This document shows, in pieces, positions 34,563 through 41,638 of a stretch of 64,000 nt of DNA. Origin of the DNA: Halothiobacillus sp. Lineage in GTDB: Bacteria; Pseudomonadota; Gammaproteobacteria; Halothiobacillales; Halothiobacillaceae. A program made the translations under genes and the position numbers. How positions within the stretch are numbered: the stretch's first letter is position 1; the number at the start of each line of letters is the position of its first letter. Location: contig JAGUXT010000055.1 of assembly GCA_020061705.1 (NCBI GenBank), positions 62,001 through 126,000 of the forward strand, written 5' to 3'. The notes below the pieces were generated by a model that saw only the letters and a list, made by a program, of their open reading frames with translations, had not been told where the DNA came from and searched no databases.

Positions 34563-35324
34563 CTAGGCTATGGGTTTGGCCAATTCACGGAGCATAGCCA
34601 AATTCACGATGACCTTGGACTCCGGGTTTTGTAAATCAGCCGCAGGTGTTTCAGGTTCGCCAAGGCTTTCGAGAGTTATTGCTGCTTCGGAGAAGTCATC
34701 ATGGCGGGTGTAGTCGTTGACGGTAACCACCGTGCGCAAGCCTGCGCCAGTACTTGAACGCAAGCCGTTACGCGAGTCTTCAAAGGCGAGGCATGCCGAT
34801 GCGGGTAGACTCATGGCTTCTAGTGCATAGGTGAAAATTGCCGGATCGGGTTTTTTCTTGGGCACGATATCGCCTGCTGCAATGACTTCAAACCAGGCCA
34901 GACTATCGCGTCCCAGAGTTGCTTCAAGCAAAGCGGTGACATTTTCAGGGGTGGTGGTGGTGGCGATGGCGAGGCGCAGTCCATCCTGACGCGCTTCATC
35001 CAGCAAACGCTTTACACCAGGTCGCAGGGGAATCAAGCCCTCGTTCAGCAAGCGCACGTAATGACGGGTTTTGGCTTGATGCAGACCGGCAATCCACGCA
35101 TCACTGTTGTCGGGCAAAGTGAAGTCGGGGCGATAGTGTTCAAGATAAAAACGAATACGCTCTTTACCGCCTGTGACGCTCAAAAGTTCACCGTACAGCG
35201 CAACATCCCAATCCCAATCCAGACCAGCTTCGGAAAAAGCGGCATTAAATGCAGGGCGGTGACCGTCGCGCTCAGTATCGGCGAGCGTTCCATCGACATC
35301 AAAAATCAGGGCTTGCAAGCTCAT
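34563..35324 (-). CDS. cbbY: CbbY-family HAD phosphatase
   Basis: A 253-residue haloacid-dehalogenase phosphatase with a C1-type cap. Motif I is IFDVDGTLADTERDGHRPAF (nucleophile and acid-base Asp), motif II is AIATTTTPEN, motif III Lys is in PKKKPDPAIF, and motif IV is LAFEDSRNGLRS. The GELLSVTGGKERI cap block is typical of CbbY, which removes the Rubisco inhibitor xylulose 1,5-bisphosphate in carbon-fixing bacteria. That substrate is inferred; no Rubisco gene is in the window. The C-terminal 45 residues (LESLGEPETPAADLQ...) are longer than in many relatives. Confidence 0.8.
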   Translation of the reverse strand: MSLQALIFDVDGTLADTERDGHRPAFNAAFSEAGLDWDWDVALYGELLSVTGGKERIRFYLEHYRPDFTLPDNSDAWIAGLHQAKTRHYVRLLNEGLIPLRPGVKRLLDEARQDGLRLAIATTTTPENVTALLEATLGRDSLAWFEVIAAGDIVPKKKPDPAIFTYALEAMSLPASACLAFEDSRNGLRSSTGAGLRTVVTVNDYTRHDDFSEAAITLESLGEPETPAADLQNPESKVIVNLAMLRELAKPIA

Positions 35325-35432
35325 GGGGACTCCGTGGTTTGGTATGGTGTTGTAAAACTCAGATCGACAGTTTTACTTATCGTTGCAGCAAGGTCTAATC
35401 AACATCACTGATAGTTTCGATAAGCAGGGAAT

Positions 35433-35457
35433 AAAAAAAGGGAGCCCGAGCCCCCTT
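35433..35457 (-). terminator. Rho-independent terminator for the galU-slyD transcript
   Basis: On the minus strand AAGGGGGC, loop TCGG, GCTCCCTT (one G-T pair) is followed by TTTTT. It sits after slyD and the R2 element and before cbbY. The remainder of 35325-35432 is non-coding and should carry the cbbY promoter. Confidence 0.75.
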
Positions 35458-35480
35458 GAGTGTTTGCGGTATTTTTTATT

Positions 35481-35639
35481 TAGCAGGGTGTTGAAAAACA
35501 CCCTGCTAATGCAAGCCATGGATGGTTTGCACGAAGATCATGAACGCTAAGTGATTGATCTTCTTAGGCCATCGCGGGCGTGTACCGCGACGCGGCGGGT
35601 TGAAAAAGGGCAGGAAAGCCCATTTTCAACGTCCTGTCA
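35481..35639. repeat. R2 five-hairpin element, copy 1 (159 bp)
   Basis: Ends are TAGCAGG and CCTGTCA. Hairpins in order: a perfect 12-bp stem with GAAA loop (35481-35508); GCAAGCCA/TGGTTTGC (35511-35530); AAGATCA with TGATCTT (35533-35561); TCGCGG/CCGCGA around loop GCGTGTA (35572-35590); GTTGAAAAAGGGC/GCCCATTTTCAAC (35599-35630). Copy 2 at 58710 has the same layout, the same GCGTGTA loop and the same TAAGTGATTGAT segment but different paired stems. The end overlaps the slyD stop codon. Confidence 0.75.
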
Positions 35640-36119
35640 GTGATGGTGACCATGTTCGCCATGCGCATGGCCATGATCAAGCTCTTCTGCGGTTGCCGGA
35701 CGCACTTCGCGCACGGTGACTTCAAAATGCAGTGTTTTACCAGCCAGCGGGTGGTTGCCGTCAATAGTGACTTCATCGCCTTCGAGCGCGGTGACGGTGA
35801 CCACTTCAACGCCATGATCGGTTTGGGCATGAAACTGCATACCGACCGCAATTTGATCCACACCACCAAACATGCTGCTCGGTAGTGTTTGCGTCAGCGA
35901 TGGATTGTTTTCACCATAACCCATGGCAGGCTCGATGCTGACCTTGAATTCATCGCCAACACCACGTCCTTCGAGTGCTTGCTCGAGGCCAGGTACGATG
36001 TTGCTGTGACCGTGCAGATAGGCCAAGGGGCCATGATCTGCGGAAGAGTCAATCTCGTTGCCTGCATCATCGGTGAGGCGATAGTCGATCAGAACGATGC
36101 TGTCTTGGCTGATTTGCAT
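35637..36119 (-). CDS. slyD: FKBP-type peptidyl-prolyl isomerase SlyD
   Basis: A 160-residue cytoplasmic folding factor with an FKBP core (residues 1-70 and 120-145) and an inserted chaperone flap (about 70-120). Blocks: DSIVLIDYRLTDDAG, GPLAYLHGHSNIVPGLEQAL, MGYGE and FEVTVREVRPAT. The tail ELDHGHAHGEHGHHH binds nickel and may help hydrogenase or urease maturation, as in E. coli; the tail here is His-rich but lacks the Cys of E. coli SlyD. It starts five bases after galU on the same strand. Its stop lies in the R2 element. Confidence 0.93.
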   Translation of the reverse strand: MQISQDSIVLIDYRLTDDAGNEIDSSADHGPLAYLHGHSNIVPGLEQALEGRGVGDEFKVSIEPAMGYGENNPSLTQTLPSSMFGGVDQIAVGMQFHAQTDHGVEVVTVTALEGDEVTIDGNHPLAGKTLHFEVTVREVRPATAEELDHGHAHGEHGHHH

Positions 36120-36124
36120 AGCAA

Positions 36125-36949
36125 TTACCTGTTTCCCATGTGATAAAAATAGTTTGTCGCGGCCACAAAGCCACCTACCGACCCGCAGTCAAAGCGACGC
36201 CCACGGAATTTGTAAGCCACAACACCACCTTGTTTAGCCTGCTCCATCAAGGCATCGGTAAGTTGGATTTCACCGCCGGCACCGGGCTCAGTGTTGCGCA
36301 GAATGTCGAAGATGTCCGGAGTGATAATGTAGCGACCAATCACCGCAAGATTGCTAGGCGCGACTTCGGCAGCAGGCTTTTCCACCATGGTGTTGACGCG
36401 GTACACGCCAGGCTCGATTTCTTCACCGGCGATCACCCCGTATTTATGAATGTCGTGCTGCGGGACTTCTTCAACAGCGACCACCGTGCAACCGTATTTT
36501 TCCTGCACGGCAACCATTTGCGCGAGTACACCTTGCGAGTCGCAAACGCACAAGTCATCCGCAAGGATGACCGCGAAAGGGTGCTCGTGACCAATGAGGG
36601 TTTCACCGGTCAAGACCGCATGACCCAGGCCTTTCATTTGCGTTTGGCGGGTGTAGGAGAAGCTGCACTTTTCAATAATGCCGCGAATGCCGGCGAGCAT
36701 GGTGTCCTTGCTTGTACCGCGCAGTTGCGATTCAAGCTCGTAGTTAATGTCGAAATGGTCTTCCAAGGCGCGTTTGCCGCGTCCGGTGACGATAGCCATT
36801 TCGCGTATGCCCGCTTCCATTGCTTCTTCAACACCGTATTGAATCAAGGGTTTGTCCACGATAGGTAACATTTCCTTTGGGATAACCTTGGTTGCAGGAA
36901 GGAAACGTGTACCGTAACCGGCGGCAGGAAACAGGCATTTTTTGATCAT
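36125..36949 (-). CDS. galU: UTP-glucose-1-phosphate uridylyltransferase
   Basis: A 274-residue nucleotidyltransferase making UDP-glucose for cell-surface polysaccharides. The N-terminal LFPAAGYGTRFLPATK is the nucleotide-binding signature; VDKPLIQYGVEEA, ILADDLCVCD and VEKP with RFDCGSVGGFVAA are typical. It is a little shorter at the C-terminus than E. coli GalU (302) but complete by motif content. It is the first gene of galU-slyD. The 100 bases between it and wrbA hold its promoter region. Confidence 0.94.
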   Translation of the reverse strand: MIKKCLFPAAGYGTRFLPATKVIPKEMLPIVDKPLIQYGVEEAMEAGIREMAIVTGRGKRALEDHFDINYELESQLRGTSKDTMLAGIRGIIEKCSFSYTRQTQMKGLGHAVLTGETLIGHEHPFAVILADDLCVCDSQGVLAQMVAVQEKYGCTVVAVEEVPQHDIHKYGVIAGEEIEPGVYRVNTMVEKPAAEVAPSNLAVIGRYIITPDIFDILRNTEPGAGGEIQLTDALMEQAKQGGVVAYKFRGRRFDCGSVGGFVAATNYFYHMGNR

Positions 36950-37049
36950 GAGGTGATTCTCGGTTGAGAGCGTGTTAAGAAGTTTTGCATAAACGCTCCC
37001 CCACTATAAACGTGGACTTGAGAAGAGGAAAGTAGGCGGGGAAGAAGCG

Positions 37050-37691
37050 TTAGCGGGTTGTTGGTGTCGCGTTCAAGCGGCGTGCGATATCGGCCACGCG
37101 TCGCCCCAAGGCCTGACAAAGCGTTTTTTCTTCGTCAGTAAGCGGTTGACGGCCATCGGCGGACGTGTGGCTGGCACCATAGGGTGTGCCACCGCTTTTC
37201 GTGCGCAACAAAGCGGGCTCGTTGTAGGGCAGGCCGACCAGCAGCATACCGTGGTGAAAGAGCGGGATCATCATGGAAAGCAGAGTGCTTTCCTGGCCAC
37301 CATGCAGGCTGGCCGTCGAGGTAAAAACGGCTGCTGGCTTGCCAATGAGTGCACCGCTTAGCCATAGGCTGCTTGTTTGATCAATGTAGTTTTTGACCGC
37401 GCCAGCCATATTGCCAAAATAGGTTGGGCTGCCCAAAACGAGTCCCGCGCATTCGGCAAGATCCTCCACGCGGGCAAGTGGCGGTAAATCGGCGCTATCC
37501 ATGGGCGGTTCCCCTGTGACAGGAATATCAATCGAATCAATGCGACGCAGACGGGCGCGCATCCCCGGTACAGCGGCCACGCCACGCGCAACATGTTTCG
37601 CCATGCTTGCCGTTCCACCATTTCGACTGTAATACAAAACAAGGATTTCGGCTTCTTGGCCGTGGGGGCGATCAGGATCTATTGAGGGCAT
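37050..37691 (-). CDS. wrbA: NAD(P)H:quinone oxidoreductase, WrbA family
   Basis: A 213-residue flavodoxin-fold protein. The FMN phosphate loop is YYSRNGGTASMAKHVARG; SPTYFGNMAGAVKNYIDQT and STASLHGGQESTLLSMMIPLFHHGM match WrbA, which reduces quinones by two electrons and limits semiquinone stress. Near the end TPYGASHTSADG is the family C-terminal block. It is slightly longer at the N-terminus than E. coli WrbA (198). It is divergent from the yqhA operon. Confidence 0.92.
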   Translation of the reverse strand: MPSIDPDRPHGQEAEILVLYYSRNGGTASMAKHVARGVAAVPGMRARLRRIDSIDIPVTGEPPMDSADLPPLARVEDLAECAGLVLGSPTYFGNMAGAVKNYIDQTSSLWLSGALIGKPAAVFTSTASLHGGQESTLLSMMIPLFHHGMLLVGLPYNEPALLRTKSGGTPYGASHTSADGRQPLTDEEKTLCQALGRRVADIARRLNATPTTR

Positions 37692-37781
37692 AAATACACG
37701 AGTTGCGGAGTAAAGTGTTTGGCATTATGCCACCGCATGACACGAAAACGCCCAGTCAAAAGCGTGGTTTAATGCTTTTGT

Positions 37782-37798
37782 GATAAATTGAATTTATC
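37782..37798. promoter_or_regulatory. 17-base palindrome upstream of the yqhA operon
   Basis: GATAAATT, G, AATTTATC forms a perfect odd palindrome, 82 bases before yqhA, in the divergent region shared with wrbA. A weaker hairpin (AAAAGC/GCTTTT, 37758-37779) precedes it. It looks like a dimer-binding operator; the regulator is unknown. Confidence 0.45.
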
Positions 37799-37880
37799 GT
37801 GTTTGGCGTTGAGTGTAAGTAGCGTTCCTCGTAGACTGGCAGCAACCTCACCCTTGAAACATTTTTTAGGAATCTTCTTT

Positions 37881-38435
37881 ATGATGCAAAAAATTGAACA
37901 AATCTTTGAGAAAGGCTTGTGGGACGTTCGTTTTGTCGTCCTCGTTGCCGTAATCGTGAGCGTCATTCTCAGTTTCGCAATCTTTTATGTCGCCGCTGTC
38001 GATGCGTATAGCACTGTTGTCCATTTGGTGCATTATGCTGATCCGGGTCTGAGCGCGGTCGATAAACTTGCATTGCGCAACAGTACGGTGACCCATGTGG
38101 TCGAGGTGTTGGATGGCTTTCTTCTCGGCACGATTTTGCTGATCTTCGCGTTTGGCTTGTATGAGTTGTTTATCAGCAAGATAGACTGCGCGCACGAAGG
38201 TGAAGGCGCTTCCAATGTGTTGATTATCAATAATCTGGACGACCTTAAAAACCGTTTGGCCAAAGTTATTTTATTGATTCTTATCGTTAAGTTCTTCGAG
38301 TACGGTATCAATATGAAATTCACCACCCCCATGGATTTGCTGACCTTTGCGGCGGGTATTGCCCTGATCGGATTGGCCTTGTTCCTTTCGCACAAAGCCG
38401 AGGATCATGCTCCCATCATTGGAGATAAGCACTAA
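37881..38435 (+). CDS. YqhA/UPF0114-family inner-membrane protein
   Basis: A 184-residue protein starting MMQKIEQIFEKGLWDVRF with four predicted membrane helices (about residues 18-42, 70-95, 120-140, 155-175). The family (UPF0114, YqhA) has no settled function. The ATG at 37881 is chosen from the family N-terminus and an AGGA about 10 bases upstream; the open frame begins at 37788. The stop overlaps the next start (TAATG). It heads a five-gene run with two thioredoxin-fold proteins and a TolC/adaptor pair. Confidence 0.85.
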   Translation: MMQKIEQIFEKGLWDVRFVVLVAVIVSVILSFAIFYVAAVDAYSTVVHLVHYADPGLSAVDKLALRNSTVTHVVEVLDGFLLGTILLIFAFGLYELFISKIDCAHEGEGASNVLIINNLDDLKNRLAKVILLILIVKFFEYGINMKFTTPMDLLTFAAGIALIGLALFLSHKAEDHAPIIGDKH

Positions 38436-38953
38436 TGAGCAGCTTGAAAAAGAGCTTGATGCAAGCGGGCTTGGCACTGGTTTTAACCTTTGGCATCCAG
38501 CTATCGGCTACGGCAGTGGATTTTTCTCTTGTCGATACGCAAGGCAAAACGCACACGCTGGCTGAACAGAAGGGCAAGTTTGTGGTGGTGAATTTCTGGG
38601 CGACCTGGTGCCCGCCATGCCGTGAGGAAATTCCTGAGTTAATCTTGTTTCACGACAATCACAAGGCCAAAGATGCGATTGTGTGGGGCGTGAGTTATGA
38701 AAAGGCCAACCCGGCTAAGCTGTTGCAATTCATTGACGAGCAGATGATGAGCTACCCGGTGATGCCGATGAGCCCTTCGCAAGTTCCGCCGTTTGGTTCG
38801 ATTCGCGGTTTGCCGACGACCGTGCTGGTTGCACCAGATGGTAGTGTGGCGCGCACCCACTTGGGTGGAATTACAGCCAAAACGATTGAAGGTTATATGC
38901 AACAATGGTGTCAGACTAACCCAGCAGCAAAGGAGATGAAGGTATGTCGTTAA
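38435..38953 (+). CDS. TlpA-like periplasmic thioredoxin
   Basis: A 172-residue exported thioredoxin-fold protein: signal peptide to about residue 27 (AVA/TAV-like cut), then NFWATWCPPCREEIPEL with the redox pair Cys59-Cys62 and the cis-Pro region RGLPTTVLVAPDG. It is of the TlpA/ResA/AhpC-TSA redoxin type and likely reduces disulfides in the periplasm. Two additional Cys near the C-terminus (WCQ..., VCR) are unusual. It is translationally coupled to yqhA and overlaps the next thioredoxin gene by 10 bases. Confidence 0.9.
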   Translation: MSSLKKSLMQAGLALVLTFGIQLSATAVDFSLVDTQGKTHTLAEQKGKFVVVNFWATWCPPCREEIPELILFHDNHKAKDAIVWGVSYEKANPAKLLQFIDEQMMSYPVMPMSPSQVPPFGSIRGLPTTVLVAPDGSVARTHLGGITAKTIEGYMQQWCQTNPAAKEMKVCR

Positions 38954-39495
38954 TTCGTGGTTCTATACAGTTTCAAAGGCGCCTTTTGGGCGCCTTTTTT
39001 ATGTCGCTTATGCTGGTATCTGCGCCATTAATAGCGGCGGAGGGCGGTTTTTTTGACGAAAACTTTGGCAATCTGCAAGACGAGCTGAAAGCCGCGAAGC
39101 AGGAAGGCAAGCAGGGTGTTTTGGTGTTTTTTGAGATGGATGAGTGTCCGTTTTGTCATAAGATGAAAACCACGGTTTTCAACCAGCCTGAAGTACAGGC
39201 CTATTTTCACAAGCATTTCCGTATGGTCAGTATCGACATCAACGGCGACGTGGATATGGTGAACTTCAAAGGTCAGGCCACGACGCAAAAGAAGTTTTCC
39301 TTTGATGAGTATCGGGTGCGCGCTACTCCGGTAATCGCTTTTTTCGACCTGCAAGGCAACTTGGCGACGAAATTTACTGGCCCGACGCGTGACGTCAAAG
39401 AGTTCATGCAGCTTGGTGAGTTTGTGGTCAGTGGCGCCTACAAACAGCCAGGCATGAATTTCACACTCTTCAAAAAGGCACAAAATCCATCATGA
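38944..39495 (+). CDS. SoxW-like periplasmic thioredoxin-fold protein
   Basis: A 183-residue protein with signal peptide (QRRLLGAFFMSLMLVSAPLIAA) and a thioredoxin fold: LVFFEMDECPFCHKMK gives the redox pair Cys68-Cys71, and RVRATPVIAFFDLQG carries the cis-Pro. This DECPFCHKM form resembles SoxW and thioredoxin_2/SoxW-type proteins linked to sulfur oxidation or c-type cytochrome maturation. The start at 38944 has AAGG and AGGAG upstream and gives a better signal peptide than ATG 39001. A terminator-shaped hairpin lies inside the signal-peptide codons. The stop overlaps the tolC-like start (ATGA). Confidence 0.85.
   Translation: MSLIRGSIQFQRRLLGAFFMSLMLVSAPLIAAEGGFFDENFGNLQDELKAAKQEGKQGVLVFFEMDECPFCHKMKTTVFNQPEVQAYFHKHFRMVSIDINGDVDMVNFKGQATTQKKFSFDEYRVRATPVIAFFDLQGNLATKFTGPTRDVKEFMQLGEFVVSGAYKQPGMNFTLFKKAQNPS
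38976..39000 (+). terminator. Terminator-like hairpin inside the SoxW-like signal-peptide region
   Basis: AAGGCGCC (38976-38983), loop TTTTG, GGCGCCTT (38989-38996) and then TTTT run up to an ATG at 39001. It has the full form of a Rho-independent terminator but lies in codons about 11-19 of the SoxW-like gene. It may attenuate transcription between the two thioredoxin genes when translation does not keep pace. Confidence 0.55.
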
Positions 39496-40820
39496 GGGTG
39501 CTCAAACCCACGCAAATTTGCCTGCTGTGTATGCTCAGTGCGTTGCTGAGCCCAGCGTTACTTGCGGCACCTTTACCGCAACCGCTGAGTTTGCAGGATG
39601 CGTTAAAAATAGCGCTGGATGAAAACCACTACGATCTTCAACTACGTGCGGCGGAGCTTGATGTCGCACGAGCCGGGATGCGCACGGCACAAGGCGAAAG
39701 TGACCTCACTGTCGGTGCAACCCTACGCGCGCGCTTCATTGATCCCGCCAACCTTTCGGCAGATCAAAACACTGATGACAGCGCTGCAGTCATTGTGGCG
39801 CGCAAGCGTTTGTTTGATTTTGGGCGAGCCAATGCGCTGGAAAGTGCAGCACAGGCCATGATTGAAAGCGAAGAGCAACGCATGATACTGGCGCAGCAAC
39901 AACGCAAACTGGATGTTACCCGGGCATTTTATGACGTGTTGCTGGCCGACCTTGCTTTTTCATTGGCCAATGAACGCATGGCGATTGTGTATGTTGATTT
40001 TGATAAGGTGAAAGACCGTCGTGAGCTCGGCCAGCTTTCGCAGGTCGATCTGTTGCGTACACAGGCGCGATACGAAGAGGCTTTGCGCGAGCGCAACCTG
40101 GCCGAGGCTCGTCAGCGTACAGCACGGGTCAAATTGGCGGCGGCCTTGGGTGATGTGGCCCAGCTTCCTGCCAAACTTGTTGAACCCAAACTGGCTGGTC
40201 TGGAAAAACGGAAGGCTCCTGAAATTGACCAGATCGTTCAGCAAGCGCTGGCCAGCAATCAGCTTTTACTTGCTCTGCGTCATCAGCTGGAGGCTGCAAG
40301 CCGTCGTGTTGAGGCTGCACGTGCCAAAAGCAAACCTGTCCTTGATGCCGTGATTGAAGGCGGTGCGTATGTACGCGAAGTGGGCTCCAACGATCCATTC
40401 CGTGCCGGATTGGAGTTGAGCGTGCCGATATTATCGAGTGGTCGGCTGGACGGAGAGATTGCGCGTGCCGAGGCTGAGCGCCGACGTACCAGCGCGCAAA
40501 TTGTGCGTGCAGAAGCAGAGCTGCGTCAGCGCATCACCGAGCTGACCCTGGAGATTGATGTGCTGCGCAAAACTGCTGGTGGCGACAAGGTACGCGCCGA
40601 TTACCGCGATATTTATCTGGAGCGCAGCCGCGCCTTGTATGAAATGGAAGTCAGCACCGATCTTGGCGACAGCATGGTGCAAATGACCGATGCGCAGTTG
40701 CGTAGCAAGCGCACACTTTATGCCCTCAGCCTCGACTGGGCCGAGCTGGATGCTTTATTGGGCCACGCGGTCGATCCGCTGGCCACGACTACGGCTATGC
40801 CCGCCAAAGGAAATCCATAA
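39492..40820 (+). CDS. TolC-family outer-membrane protein
   Basis: A 442-residue outer-membrane efflux/secretion protein. A signal peptide ends near LLAAPLP; then LSLQDALKIALDENHYDLQL starts the first of two long helical-barrel repeats, with DARRKRLFDFGR-like VARKRLFDFGRANALE and a second repeat near LSVPILSSGRLDGEIARAEAERRR. OEP (PF02321) domains trimerise into a periplasm-spanning channel. It is coupled to the SoxW-like gene (ATGA) and to the adaptor that follows (TAATG). No ABC or RND pump gene is next to it, so the pump partner is unknown. Confidence 0.88.
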   Translation: MRVLKPTQICLLCMLSALLSPALLAAPLPQPLSLQDALKIALDENHYDLQLRAAELDVARAGMRTAQGESDLTVGATLRARFIDPANLSADQNTDDSAAVIVARKRLFDFGRANALESAAQAMIESEEQRMILAQQQRKLDVTRAFYDVLLADLAFSLANERMAIVYVDFDKVKDRRELGQLSQVDLLRTQARYEEALRERNLAEARQRTARVKLAAALGDVAQLPAKLVEPKLAGLEKRKAPEIDQIVQQALASNQLLLALRHQLEAASRRVEAARAKSKPVLDAVIEGGAYVREVGSNDPFRAGLELSVPILSSGRLDGEIARAEAERRRTSAQIVRAEAELRQRITELTLEIDVLRKTAGGDKVRADYRDIYLERSRALYEMEVSTDLGDSMVQMTDAQLRSKRTLYALSLDWAELDALLGHAVDPLATTTAMPAKGNP

Positions 40821-41566
40821 TGCGCAACCTTATTGTTTCTGTAACCCTGTTGGCCTCGTCCGTCGCCATGCCCGTCATTGCTGCTGAATTCCCGGCCACG
40901 CTAGTCTGGGCTGATCGCACCGCCTTGTCTTTGCCCATCTCTGGATTGGTCAAGGATGTAAAGGTGCGCGCAGGTCAGGATGTCCCGGCTGGTGGCTTGC
41001 TGCTCGAACTGGATGCGCGCCCGTTCGATGCCCGCCTGCACAAAGCCCAGGCGGGCGTGCAGGGGCTGGAGCGCAAGCGCGCCGAAGCTAAAAACGAGGC
41101 CAAACGTGCGCAAGAATTGTATGCGCGTACCGTGCTTTCCAATGTCGAGCTGGAAAAGGCACATATCGACCAGCAGCAGGTCGAGGGTCAGTACCAGGAG
41201 GCGCGCGCCCAGCAACAACTGATCGAGGTTGAGCGCAGCTACACTCAACTCAAAGCACCCTTCGCCGCGCGTGTGCTAGCGGTGAATATCGCCCCCGGCG
41301 AAGCCATCAGTGCTGCCATGCAAGCGCCGACGCTGATTGAAGTGGCTCGCTCCAATGTGATCGACGTAGTTGCCAAACTCAAGCCGGAAGAGGTCGTCGG
41401 CCTGAAGCTGGGCGGCAAGGTCGATGTGGAAGTCAATGGCAGCAAGGTTAGCGGCGAAATCATTGCCATCGAAAGCCCGAAAGAGGGAGGTTATTGTGTT
41501 GTCGTTCGTGTGCCTGCTGCCGATGGATGGCTGGCGGGGCTTTCGGCCAAGATCATCACGCCCTGA
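40820..41566 (+). CDS. Short periplasmic adaptor (HlyD/RND MFP-like)
   Basis: A 248-residue exported adaptor. After a signal peptide (to about residue 21) come a lipoyl half-motif (GLVKDVKVRAGQDVPAGGLL), a coiled-coil hairpin (about 65-135, KRAEAKNEAKRAQELYA), the second lipoyl half (APFAARVLAVNIAPGEAI) and a short beta-barrel. It ends where full adaptors (350-400 residues) continue into the membrane-proximal domain, so it is short at the C-terminus. It is the last gene of the operon and is followed by a terminator. It probably pairs with the TolC-like protein upstream. Confidence 0.82.
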   Translation: MRNLIVSVTLLASSVAMPVIAAEFPATLVWADRTALSLPISGLVKDVKVRAGQDVPAGGLLLELDARPFDARLHKAQAGVQGLERKRAEAKNEAKRAQELYARTVLSNVELEKAHIDQQQVEGQYQEARAQQQLIEVERSYTQLKAPFAARVLAVNIAPGEAISAAMQAPTLIEVARSNVIDVVAKLKPEEVVGLKLGGKVDVEVNGSKVSGEIIAIESPKEGGYCVVVRVPAADGWLAGLSAKIITP

Positions 41567-41590
41567 GTTTCGCTCTCTTTCGTGAAATGG

Positions 41591-41622
41591 AAACGCCCGC
41601 AAAAATGCGGGCGTTTCTCTTT
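41591..41622. terminator. Bidirectional Rho-independent terminator
   Basis: AAACGCCCGC (41591-41600), loop AAAAAT, GCGGGCGTTT (41607-41616), then CTCTTT on the + side and TTTCC on the minus side. It ends both the yqhA-to-adaptor operon and proS, which converge here. Confidence 0.85.
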
Positions 41623-41638
41623 GGCAGGGGATTGATGA

